From positions 1 through 15,239 of the forward strand of contig JAQTMA010000026.1 in the NCBI GenBank assembly GCA_028714615.1: DNA of 15,239 nucleotides. Direction: 5' to 3'. Shown piece after piece: positions 8,570 to 15,239 of the stretch. This DNA is from Anaerolineaceae bacterium. Lineage in GTDB: Bacteria; Chloroflexota; Anaerolineae; Anaerolineales; Anaerolineaceae. Made by a program: the position numbers and the translations under genes. The notes under the pieces were generated by a model. It was not told the DNA's origin. It saw nothing but the letters and a program-made list of their open reading frames with translations, and did no database searches. How positions within the stretch are numbered: the stretch's first letter is position 1; each line of letters opens with the position of its first letter.

Positions 8570-8815
8570 GAGCTCGAGCGCGGTAGCGCTGTCTCACGTG
8601 AGCGGAAGCGAGCAGGCCCGGCACACATGTTCAGCGAGTTCAGCTTGCGGTCTCATAGGCGTAGACGCCGGTCCCTAACGCCGATTTCCCGGCAGGCGCT
8701 CCTGCTGGCTCACCACTTTGGAGTATACCTCCCCGGACCTTCTCTGGTGGGATGATCCCAGCAGCCCGGTCAGGGCTTTTGCCGTTCGCGAGGCGGCCGG
8801 CCCTTTGTTATTTGC
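8570..8815 (-). ncRNA. Candidate bridge-RNA region of the IS110 element (non-coding end)
   Basis: The 8459-8818 stretch has no convincing gene and is the 5' non-coding end of the element, where IS110-group members encode their guide (bridge) RNA. It contains several short hairpins: GCAGG/CCTGC with a CGCT loop (8692-8705), TGGGA/TCCCA with a TGA loop (8748-8760), and AGCCC/GGGCT with a GGTCA loop followed by Ts (8763-8780). I cannot assign target- or donor-binding loops by eye, and the limits and strand are assumed from the family. Confidence 0.35.
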
Positions 8816-8818
8816 CCA

Positions 8819-9551
8819 CATGTAAAAAACAACCCTATTACGTATTCAGATCCTTCAGGCAACAAACCTTGCTATGGCAAAAACTCGACTTCAAGTGAAT
8901 GTGGTCAGATAACAAACAATGATTTATTAGGACTAATGAAATGGGCATACGACTGGACCACGAGAGGAAAATTCCTGAATAAAGAGCTTGATACAATTCT
9001 TGATGCTGGTGATAATATCGCCAACTATGTATCATCCTCTACTGGAAAATGGGGGCAAGGCTGGGTGAGGTCCTACCTTGGTAATACCATTTTCAATCAA
9101 GGTGGTGTAGCAAGTGATATTGCTAATAAAATAGGTGCTGCCGCATTTGTTTTTCCCTATCACGACGTTAACCTGGTAAGCGGCAAATATGGTAGCTCAA
9201 CCATTGTGCATGAATTAGGGCATGTGATGGATAATAATAACGTAAGCGGAATTTCCCCAGCTACTCTTGCGGGGGGAGGCCCGGCTGATACAATGGTTCT
9301 TGCAATGGGTGGTACACCTACTACCTGCAACCCACGGTTGCAGTGCTGGTCAGCTCCTAATACGCCTCTTGGATATCAGTGGTATGTCGATAATGTGGCT
9401 GGGGATTCACCTTGGCCCAACGATCGTTATGGTACTCAATGGTGTTTCCGATGATTTTACGGAGGTTTTTCGGTGGACAATTGTCGATCATAGCCAAGTT
9501 CCTTCTGGAAGATTACTATGGATGCAAAACTACCTTTCATCGCTACCTTAA
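8819..9551 (+). pseudogene. Orphan RHS C-terminal HELGH metallopeptidase module, IS-separated and frameshifted
   Basis: Reading from 8822 gives VKNNPITYSDPSG, the hallmark end of an RHS core, then about 200 codons of variable tail with V-H-E-L-G-H (codons 9206-9223). The frame runs to a TGA at 9452-9454, but the family-like continuation NGVSDDFTEVFRW lies in another frame from 9438 to the stop at 9549-9551; the shift falls at about 9431-9440. The tail is related to that of the gene at 3653-5968: GKFLNKELDTILDA here against GNWVDTDKETVINA there, the HELGH site, and DDFTEVF against EEFADMF. No usable start or ribosome binding site is seen: the first in-frame ATG (8936) lies inside the tail. The upstream half of the core lies across the IS at about 7164-7238. 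Probably a silent orphan toxin cassette. Confidence 0.7.
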
Positions 9552-9610
9552 CTCTATTACAGCACTACATCAAGAATTGGATGGATATGCATGGAAAGGA
9601 TTGATCACCA

Positions 9611-10291
9611 ATGAACATAAGCCTTCGGAGAATATTGGTCCTGACCATCTCAATCCTAAGCCTTTACGCTTGTAATCGATCATCAACGCTCAGGGTTTCA
9701 TCGGTTATCCAGGATAAAAGTTGCTCCCCGCCGTGCTGGGAACAGATTACACCAGGAAAAACCGCTCGAAAGGAAGTGAAGCCTTTCTTGGAGGAAATTT
9801 CTTGGGTGAAGAAAGTTTCGATCAAAGATGCTTATACTGTTTCCCCAGGCGACAGTATCAAGTGGATGGGATTATCCACTGCTGCTGATTATTCAGGAAG
9901 AGTGTTTTTCAATAATGACATCGTTACTTTGATAACAATTTCTCCGAATAAGGGTGTAATAATTTTCACCGACCTAATAACAAAATTAGGTGATCCTGAA
10001 AACATTCTCGTTGTCAATAGGAGAGGAGAGAAGGATATCATTTCGATTTTTATTCTATATCCTTCAAAAGGTTATGGTTTCCTGGACTATTATGAATACT
10101 CAAATGTAAATCCTGAGAGCGTTATTGAGGTAAAGCCTGATGAAGATGTAAAACAAGTTTGGTATGGCGAGCCAATACCTTTTTATGAATACCTGACTCA
10201 GGGGCAAATAGAACGGATTCTAGAAAACTTAATCAGGCAAGGAATTCAAAAGTGGAACGGGTTTGGTAAATATCCTTATGCTGAAAATTAA
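9611..10291 (+). CDS. Lipoprotein with CxxPCW domain; partner of the orphan metallopeptidase cassette
   Basis: 226 residues. The N-terminus MNISLRRILVLTISILSLYAC is a lipoprotein signal with lipobox LYAC and lipidation expected at Cys21. Shortly after it comes C38-SPP-C42-W43-EQITPGKT, the same motif as in the lipoprotein at 6000-7046 (CVLPCWWRAVPGKS), here without a long linker. The remainder is a soluble mixed alpha/beta domain with no motif I recognise (KLGDPENILVV; a charged C-terminal helix near EYLTQGQIERILENLI). The gene is AT-rich, lies 59 nt after the orphan HELGH module and has AGGA 10 nt before the ATG. It appears intact although the neighbouring toxin module is broken, which fits retention of an immunity gene, but that role is inferred only. 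Confidence 0.7.
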   Translation: MNISLRRILVLTISILSLYACNRSSTLRVSSVIQDKSCSPPCWEQITPGKTARKEVKPFLEEISWVKKVSIKDAYTVSPGDSIKWMGLSTAADYSGRVFFNNDIVTLITISPNKGVIIFTDLITKLGDPENILVVNRRGEKDIISIFILYPSKGYGFLDYYEYSNVNPESVIEVKPDEDVKQVWYGEPIPFYEYLTQGQIERILENLIRQGIQKWNGFGKYPYAEN

Positions 10292-10508
10292 GAAAAATTG
10301 TGAACAAGAATTATTTACCTTGTTATCTCGATAGATCTGAGCTTATCGCTATTCACGGCCATCGATAGGATGAAAAGAAATGAGCAGGCAGCAGCCAAAA
10401 CTGCTCCCTGCCCTATCGACGACCGAACCTGGGCGTTCCGGTTGCCCCTGAAGGAGGATTACTCAATTGTCTAACGCTTATGATCATTGTCGCATGAGGG
10501 GCTGCTAA

Positions 10509-11456
10509 GCAGTACCGTGTACCCTGCACCCGACGGACAGTCCCAGCGGGATCGCCCAATCCTGTGGGAATTTCAGCTATGACCCCACGGGCAGCGCGGT
10601 GAGCGTTTCGGGCGGTGGCGACCTGACGATTACAAGTCCCACCCAAAACACCAGCTTCGACTGGTGGACCCAAGACCAGGCCGGGCACACCACCAGCGGT
10701 AGTTTTGCCATCACCAACCTGGACCGCAGCGCGCCCACCAACCCCACCGGCAGCGCCATCGTGACACAATCACCAGGTGGGCAATGGCGCCTACACCGAC
10801 TGCGCCGATCCCAGCTTCAGTTGGACGGCTTTTGCGGATGCGCCTGGCACCCCCACCTGCCCGGGAGTGAGCCAGTACAACCTGTACTGGGGCGGCCGAT
10901 CCCGCCTACCCCACCACAGGCAACTACACCACCGCTACCCTCAGTTTCACCCCCCCCTCACCGAACCCGGGCCTACTATCTGTGGGCGCAGTCGCAGGGC
11001 GCGGCGGGTAACCGATCGCTGTGGGTCAAGCGCTTCACCTACCGCTACCAGAGCGGCGAGACTGTGCGCGTGTTTATCTCCCCCTCCCCCGGGCTGCTCT
11101 ACACCGTGCGCTGGGCAGAGGATAGCCCCACCACCCGCTACACAGTCAAGTCGCTGCTGCCCGGCGGGGCGTGGTAGACGGTCCTGACCGACACGCCCCA
11201 AACCCGGGTGGAGCTCTTCGGGAACGCAGGCTCGGGCACCAACCAGGCATGTGTGCAGCCGGTGGGGGATGCCTGGCGCTGCAGCGGCGCATTTAGCACC
11301 GCCGCCCATGTCACCAAGGTCTACTCCCTTGGCGCCCAAACGCTTGCAGTGCGGGTGGAGAACGCCCAAAGCCCCAGCCACACGGCACAGATGGCAATGA
11401 CCAAGATCTCCACTAGTATCGGAAAACCAGGTTTCCCTGTACCCCTGGGAAGATAA
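10509..11456 (+). pseudogene. Degraded Ig-like secreted-protein gene (three frameshifts and one nonsense codon)
   Basis: GC-rich coding text that hops frame: SCGNFSYDPTGSAVSVSG and WWTQDQAGHTTSGSFAITN in one frame to about 10770; GAYTDCADPSFSWTAFAD and SQYNLYWG in a second to about 10890; ADPAYPTTGNYTTATLSF in the third to about 10960; then YYLWAQSQGAAGNRS, LLYTVRWAEDS and the rest back in the first frame. There it meets TAG at 11175-11177 (GGAW, stop, TVLTDTPQT, probably an original CAG), after which the reading continues to TAA at 11454-11456. The xDxAG(H/N)...AI and DxxxP elements resemble the Ig-like part of the gene at 3653-5968. No start or signal sequence is seen, so the 5' end is also missing. 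It cannot yield a full-length protein. Confidence 0.65.
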
Positions 11457-11502
11457 ACCTGTTATCAAACCGAAAATTCTAAGCCAAATTTCCATTACTC
11501 GC

Positions 11503-11531
11503 TTACAATTAAGACCTGATATCGATACAAT
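11503..11531 (+). promoter_or_regulatory. Predicted promoter of the fumarase/aspartase-family gene
   Basis: TTACAA (11503-11508) and TACAAT (11526-11531) with a 17-base spacer, about 20 bases upstream of the gene at 11553. The -10 box matches the consensus at 5 of 6 positions, the -35 box only at 3. Predicted transcription would begin near 11538, giving a very short leader just ahead of GGAGGG at 11540-11545. Confidence 0.4.
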
Positions 11532-11552
11532 TACCAACCGGAGGGATATTCG

Positions 11553-13016
11553 ATGGTAACCACAGATTCTCCAGAACGGATTGAGAAGGATTCGCTGGGA
11601 GAAGTCAAGGTACCCGCCAATGCGTTATACGGCGCTCAAACCCAGCGTGCCCGTGAGAACTTCCAGGTCTCCGGCCTGAGACCCTGGCCGGCCTTCATAT
11701 GGTCCATGGCAGCCATCAAACGCGCAGCCGCCGAGGTGAATCGCGATCTGGGACAGCTCGATCCTCAAATTGCCGAATCGATCGTGGCTGCTTCCCAGGA
11801 GGTGATGGATGGTCGGTGGAGCGACCAATTTGTGGTCGATCCCTTCCAGGCAGGCGCCGGTACCAGTCATAATATGAATGTGAACGAAGTTATCGCCAAC
11901 CGGGCAACCCAGATACTGGGGGGAAGAATCGGGATGTACAAGGTCAACCCAAATGACCACGTCAACATGTCCCAATCGACCAATGACACCATTCCCACCG
12001 CCATTCGCCTTGGCGCCCTCTGGCGGTTGGACGAATTATTGCGAACCGTGCGACAATTAGCGGGCGCTCTTCACGAAAAAGCCTATGAGTTTGATGACGT
12101 GATCAAATCCGGGCGTACCCATCTGCAGGACGCTGTGCCGGTGCGCATGGGCCAGGAATTCGGCGGTTACGCCCGCGCAGTCGAGCGCGATGCAGAACGT
12201 ATATCCCGGGCGGCAGAAGGTTTACGCCGCCTGGGGATTGGCGGTACCGCCACCGGGACCGGTTTAAACGCCCACACGGAATACCACGCCCGCATGGTCA
12301 AACGCCTGTCCGAGTTGACCGGTTTGACGCTGCACCAATCGGATGACTTGTTCGAAAGCATGCAGTCGATGGCTGACGTGGTTGATTTCTCTGCCTCCCT
12401 GCGCACGTTGGCTATCACCCTGACGCGTATCGCCAATGATTTTCGCTTGTTAGCTTCTGGTCCATCTACCGGGCTGGATGAGCTGCGCCTCCCACCGGTC
12501 CAACCGGGCTCGAGTATCATGCCAGGCAAGGTAAACCCGGTCATGGCAGAGATGTTGGATATGGCTATGTTCCACGTTCAAGGGTGCGATTTGACCGTAG
12601 CTCTTGCTGCTCAAGCGGGACAGCTCGAGCTCAATGTCATGATGCCGATTATCGCCCATAACCTGTTTGAAGCCATGCAGGTCATGATTGGATCGATCAC
12701 CATGTTTACCGAGCGTTGCGTTCGGGGAATTTCGGCAAATCGGGAAAAAGCTATGGGTTGGCTGGCAAAGAATGCAATTATTGCCACAGCGTTGAATCCT
12801 CTTATAGGTTATACTGCGGGCGCTGCTCTGGTGAAAGAGGCGTTAAAACGGAATGTGACCATTCAGGAAGTTGCCGTAGAGAAAGCTCGTCGTGGGGAAT
12901 TAGTCCACAAAGATGGAGGTCGTCCGGTGACTCCGGAGGAAATCGAAGCTACGTTGACCGATTTGCGCCGCCTGACCGAAGGCGGAATTGCTGGTAGCCC
13001 TGGCGGCGGTGGTTAG
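11553..13016 (+). CDS. Class II fumarase/aspartase-superfamily lyase (probable aspartate ammonia-lyase or fumarate hydratase)
   Basis: 487 residues. It carries all superfamily signatures: [13 protein letters not shown] (T104, S105), SQSTNDT (140-146), GRTHLQDA with H190, and the mobile catalytic loop [11 protein letters not shown], with S320 as the expected catalytic base plus K326 and N328. Such cytoplasmic tetramers add water or ammonia across fumarate, giving malate or aspartate. Several stretches ([43 protein letters not shown]) are, from memory, closer to Bacillus-type aspartases than to E. coli FumC, so I lean to aspartate ammonia-lyase, but fumarase is not excluded. The C-terminus (after about 460, ending [11 protein letters not shown]) is Gly-rich and divergent. 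GGAGGG (11540-11545) lies 7 nt before the ATG. Its stop overlaps the stop of the convergent ppgK by 4 nt. Confidence 0.9.
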   Translation: MVTTDSPERIEKDSLGEVKVPANALYGAQTQRARENFQVSGLRPWPAFIWSMAAIKRAAAEVNRDLGQLDPQIAESIVAASQEVMDGRWSDQFVVDPFQAGAGTSHNMNVNEVIANRATQILGGRIGMYKVNPNDHVNMSQSTNDTIPTAIRLGALWRLDELLRTVRQLAGALHEKAYEFDDVIKSGRTHLQDAVPVRMGQEFGGYARAVERDAERISRAAEGLRRLGIGGTATGTGLNAHTEYHARMVKRLSELTGLTLHQSDDLFESMQSMADVVDFSASLRTLAITLTRIANDFRLLASGPSTGLDELRLPPVQPGSSIMPGKVNPVMAEMLDMAMFHVQGCDLTVALAAQAGQLELNVMMPIIAHNLFEAMQVMIGSITMFTERCVRGISANREKAMGWLAKNAIIATALNPLIGYTAGAALVKEALKRNVTIQEVAVEKARRGELVHKDGGRPVTPEEIEATLTDLRRLTEGGIAGSPGGGG

Positions 13017-13753
13017 CTTCTCCTTTCTGTGGCCAAAGCCGCCCCAACGATCCCCGCGTTGTTCAGAAGCAGCGCCGGAACGACCCTTGCCTCGGTGATT
13101 AAATATGGAAAGAATTTCTTACTTTCCTTGCTGACTCCCCCACCGATGATGATCAGCTCTGGTGAGAAGAGTTGTTCCATCATCTGCAGATATTCATTCA
13201 GCCGGTCTGCCCACTCTTGCCAGGAAAGCTCTTTCACCTGGCGGACAGCATCGGATGCGCGTTTCTCAGCGTCCTTCCCGCGCACTTGCAGGTGACCGAA
13301 CTCGGTATTTGGTACCAGGCAACCGTCGGTGAAAACCGCCGACCCGATGCCGGTTCCAAGCGTGAGTAGAATAACCACACCATTTTGGTAATCCTTCCCG
13401 GCCCCAAACTTCATCTCAGCCAGTCCTGCAGCGTCCGCATCGTTAATCACGGTCGCTTGGCATCCAGTCTCTGCAGTAAACAAAGCGGCTACATCCGTCC
13501 CAATCCAGCCTTGATCGATGTTGGCGGCAGTGATCGCCTTCCCATGGATGATAACCGAGGGGAATCCGCATCCAATCGGTCCGTTGTACTGAAAATGTTG
13601 GGTGAGCTCCAATACTGCCGCGGCAACATCGTTCGGTGTCGCTGGCGCAGGTGTAGGAATACGAAAACGTGGTTGTACCATCTCGCCGGTGGTAATGTCC
13701 ACCGGCGCACCTTTAATTCCGGATCCCCCGATATCGATTCCCAGGACTGCCAT
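13013..13753 (-). CDS. ppgK: Polyphosphate glucokinase (ROK family)
   Basis: 246 residues. It phosphorylates glucose to glucose-6-phosphate using inorganic polyphosphate (often ATP too), feeding glycolysis in the cytoplasm. Visible motifs: phosphate-1 loop [11 protein letters not shown] (5-15); [12 protein letters not shown] (76-87); NDAD with D105 as likely catalytic base; phosphate-2 [10 protein letters not shown] (130-139); LVPNTEFGH with E151/H154 for sugar binding; [10 protein letters not shown]; and IIIGGGVSK (201-209). The canonical ROK zinc motif CxCGxxGC is absent, as in polyphosphate glucokinases. Length and the PNTE(F/L)GH context distinguish it from ATP-only ROK glucokinases. AGGAG lies about 9 nt before the ATG. 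It follows mltG on the same strand at 140 nt but has its own good promoter. Confidence 0.92.
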   Translation of the reverse strand: MAVLGIDIGGSGIKGAPVDITTGEMVQPRFRIPTPAPATPNDVAAAVLELTQHFQYNGPIGCGFPSVIIHGKAITAANIDQGWIGTDVAALFTAETGCQATVINDADAAGLAEMKFGAGKDYQNGVVILLTLGTGIGSAVFTDGCLVPNTEFGHLQVRGKDAEKRASDAVRQVKELSWQEWADRLNEYLQMMEQLFSPELIIIGGGVSKESKKFFPYLITEARVVPALLLNNAGIVGAALATERRS

Positions 13754-13801
13754 GAACGCGTCTCCTCTCGATCTCGATGCGGAAAAACCAAATCATCCAA
13801 T

Positions 13802-13830
13802 ACTCTAGCATATCCACCCTTCGCCGTCAA
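13802..13830 (-). promoter_or_regulatory. Predicted ppgK promoter with extended -10 and overlapping palindrome
   Basis: On the - strand, TTGACG (complement of 13825-13830), a 17-base spacer ending in TGC, and TAGAGT (complement of 13802-13807): 5/6 and 4/6 matches plus an extended -10 TGn. Predicted start near 13795, leader about 40 nt. The perfect inverted repeat CAATT-G-AATTG (13828-13838) overlaps the -35 box and could be an operator, though at 11 bp it could also be chance. Confidence 0.6.
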
Positions 13831-13893
13831 TTGAATTGCGCCCTCGGGTTATCTTGAAAAGGCTCATCCCCTGGCAGCGCACTCGCCTCTTTC

Positions 13894-15039
13894 TTACTGG
13901 CAAGCATTTTGGAGATGTTCATCATACGTCTCTGCAAATAAATGCTGGTGTGAGCCATCACAACGTGCTCTGAAATACAAATACGGGGTGTCGTCCGGTT
14001 TGGCAACGGCGCTCAATGCGGGCAGCCCAGGGTTGTCGATCGGTCCGGGGGGCAAACCAGGATAGATATACGTGTTATATTGCGATCCGACCTGCAAATC
14101 CTGGCTGCTGAGAGGATTGGTCCACCAGGTCCTCGACCCCTGGTTGTACCCAATCGCGTATTGCACGGTCGGGTCGCTATCCAGTTTCATCCCTTGCGAT
14201 AAGCGGTTATAGAAGACAGAAGCAATAGTGGCTTGTTCTTCGACCACCATCGCTTCGCGTTGAACGATAGAAGCGAGTGTGACAGCCTGGTATAAATTCA
14301 AGCCATGCCGGGTGAGTTCCTGGCGTAGCTCTGCGTCAACGTGAATGTTGAATTGCTCCACCATTGCCAACACCATCTCGCCTGCCGAGATGTCCCGACG
14401 AAACGTGTAACTCCCCGGGAAAAGAAAGCCTTCCAGACTCGCTCCTTGTGGAAATTCAATGCTCAATGAAGGCGCCAGTTGAGGATTGCGCGCCGCAGCC
14501 AGGAAATCTTCGGGGCTGACCGTTAAACCGGAGGTCGGTAAAGCGGCTGCTATCTCTTCCAGGCGCCATCCGGGTAACACCCCGAAAGGCACTTCATGCG
14601 GGGTAGCATCTTGGAGCGCCTGTGCAATTTGAATGGGCGATGTCGCCGGGCTGAGTGTATAACTGCCCGCCTGCAGGCGTGTATCCAGACCGGTATAGAT
14701 CAGGTAGACACGCAGCGCATCTGGATCGGAAATCAAACCTTCCTTCGCCAGCCTTTCAGCGATCGAACCTACGCTCTCCCCTAGCTGGATATCGAATGGG
14801 CGTTCTTTCCCTTTCAAATCGATAGGCTGTGTGAGGGCTTTCGACTTTATAACGAGTTGCAGGCTGTATTGCAAACGCTGAAGGCTACTCAAGTTTGTAG
14901 AAGGCGTTCCGAATGCGGCCTCTGCTTGCTGAGGAATCAAATAAACCAAACCACCCACCAGGAGTGTGATCCCGCCCAGCAGGATGAGCATTAATAGGAT
15001 AGCCAGGCTGGGAAATTTTGATCGTCTAGGCGCCATCAT
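13894..15039 (-). CDS. mltG: Endolytic murein transglycosylase MltG (YceG-like)
   Basis: 381 residues. MltG cleaves nascent peptidoglycan strands at the outer face of the cytoplasmic membrane and is thought to end glycan-chain synthesis. A single N-terminal membrane anchor is clear (about residues 11-35), followed by a LysM-like subdomain (about 80-130, IQLGESVGSIAERLAKEG) and the YceG catalytic domain: LEGFLFPGSYTF (202-213), TLASIVQREA with E262 the likely catalytic Glu, ASVFYNRLSQGMKLDSDPTV (273-292), YNTYIYPGLPPGPIDNPG (321-338) and ALSAVAKPDDTPYLYF. The first Glu of the common ASI(V/I)EKE motif is Gln here (Q260). AGGGA lies 8-9 nt before the first of two tandem ATGs. It is 24 nt downstream of ruvX, so the two are probably one operon. 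Confidence 0.94.
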   Translation of the reverse strand: MMAPRRSKFPSLAILLMLILLGGITLLVGGLVYLIPQQAEAAFGTPSTNLSSLQRLQYSLQLVIKSKALTQPIDLKGKERPFDIQLGESVGSIAERLAKEGLISDPDALRVYLIYTGLDTRLQAGSYTLSPATSPIQIAQALQDATPHEVPFGVLPGWRLEEIAAALPTSGLTVSPEDFLAAARNPQLAPSLSIEFPQGASLEGFLFPGSYTFRRDISAGEMVLAMVEQFNIHVDAELRQELTRHGLNLYQAVTLASIVQREAMVVEEQATIASVFYNRLSQGMKLDSDPTVQYAIGYNQGSRTWWTNPLSSQDLQVGSQYNTYIYPGLPPGPIDNPGLPALSAVAKPDDTPYLYFRARCDGSHQHLFAETYDEHLQNACQ

Positions 15040-15063
15040 GATGAGGTCCCTTTGCTGATAACA

Positions 15064-15239
15064 TTAATCTGTGTGCAGGTTGTGCAGAGCCTGGTGAGCA
15101 TCCAGATACGCCTGAAGGAACACGGCAGCAGCCACATCATCCAGATGCCCCTTTCGGCGAGAACGCGGCGCTCCTTGACGGACGCGGATAGCACGCGCAT
15201 CCTGGGTACTGAGGCTTTCATCCCATAGCTCGACCGGTA
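15064..15239 (-). CDS. ruvX: Holliday-junction-resolvase-like protein RuvX/YqgF, C-terminal part (runs off the window)
   Basis: Only the last 57 codons are present, entering from the right edge and stopping at TAA (complement of 15064-15066). PVELWDESLST matches the family motif (V.L.DERLST), and RKGHLDDVAAAVFLQAYLD matches the conserved end of the RNase H-like fold, where the D of LDD/KxxID(D) is an active-site acid. The family acts in pre-16S rRNA 5'-end processing and may have a recombination role. Adjacent ruvX and mltG genes are common in bacteria, which supports both calls. Confidence 0.88.
   Translation of the reverse strand, partial: PVELWDESLSTQDARAIRVRQGAPRSRRKGHLDDVAAAVFLQAYLDAHQALHNLHTD

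Larger units (their letters stand above)
7240..8818 (-). mobile_element. IS110-family insertion sequence (approximate ends)
   Basis: About 1.58 kb: one DEDD-type transposase gene on the - strand, a very short 3' end and a long (about 360 nt) non-coding 5' end, which is the layout of the IS110 group. RHS-core sequence is recognisable up to about 7238 on the left (IIQLASM, equivalent to FLSPDSL) and again from about 8822 on the right (VKNNPITYSDPSG), which brackets the element. No terminal inverted repeats or target duplications are visible, as expected for this family, so the exact ends cannot be fixed by eye; the true left end could be anywhere in about 7238-7255 and the right end in about 8790-8821. 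Its higher GC content contrasts with the AT-rich toxin modules on both sides. Confidence 0.75.

Noticed and set aside
8795..8802. GGCCGGCC palindrome near the right end of the IS
   Set aside because: An eight-base palindrome in GC-rich DNA; no matching copy at the left end, so not a terminal repeat.
9412..9675. Short + strand open frame spanning the end of the orphan tail and the lipoprotein start
   Set aside because: It overlaps family-like sequence in two other frames and has no similarity of its own.
10303..10324. AACAAG/CTTGTT hairpin after the second lipoprotein gene
   Set aside because: AT-rich 6-bp stem, 10-nt loop and no T tract; not convincing as a terminator.
10947..11537. 196-codon - strand open frame (and another at 10413-10769)
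   Set aside because: Both overlap the GC-rich Ig-like pseudogene, whose + strand text is sensible; the - strand products are Gly/Ala/Arg-rich antisense noise.
1..15239. CRISPR arrays, tRNA or rRNA genes, replication origins
   Set aside because: No regularly spaced repeats, cloverleaf arms or rRNA-like stretches were found by eye.

Overview
The window looks like an accessory region of a GC-moderate bacterial chromosome, most likely Chloroflexota/Anaerolineae. That assignment is inferred from the combination of secreted Ig/RHS proteins, a polyphosphate glucokinase and the style of the lipoproteins; there is no rRNA or other marker to prove it. Left to right, about 11.4 kb of decaying RHS (YD-repeat) polymorphic-toxin material is followed by about 3.7 kb of orderly housekeeping genes.

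Accessory half (1-11460, + strand except the IS). A long YD-repeat protein (36-3640) is broken by one apparent -1 frameshift in a G tract near 1254-1259. Twelve bases after it comes a Sec-exported protein (3653-5968): signal peptide, Ig-like modules, the terminal part of an RHS core ending in DPTG, then an AT-rich C-terminal domain with a HELGH zinc-metallopeptidase motif. A lipoprotein gene (6000-7046) follows at 31 nt. Next is a degenerate RHS-core fragment (about 7164-7238), an IS110-family element (about 7240-8818, transposase on the - strand), then the rest of the RHS core boundary (VKNNPITYSDPSG) joined to a second HELGH-containing C-terminal domain (8819-9551, frameshifted), again followed by a lipoprotein gene (9611-10291). 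The two lipoproteins share a C-x2-PCW...PGK motif. The simplest reading is two toxin-CT/partner cassettes in tandem, the second an orphan cassette whose core was split by the IS. A GC-rich, multiply frameshifted Ig-like pseudogene (10509-11456) closes the region. The gap 10292-10508 holds only a weak hairpin.

Housekeeping half (11503-15239). A class II fumarase/aspartase-family lyase (+), with its own promoter, converges on ppgK (-); their stop codons overlap by 4 nt. On the - strand the gene order is ruvX (3' end only), mltG, ppgK. ruvX and mltG are 24 nt apart and probably co-transcribed; ppgK has a convincing extended -10 promoter of its own in the 140-nt gap.

The most interesting object is the pair of RHS metallopeptidase-CT plus CxxPCW-lipoprotein cassettes: a candidate exported toxin with a surface-anchored immunity-type partner. 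Function is inferred only from architecture and repeated gene order.
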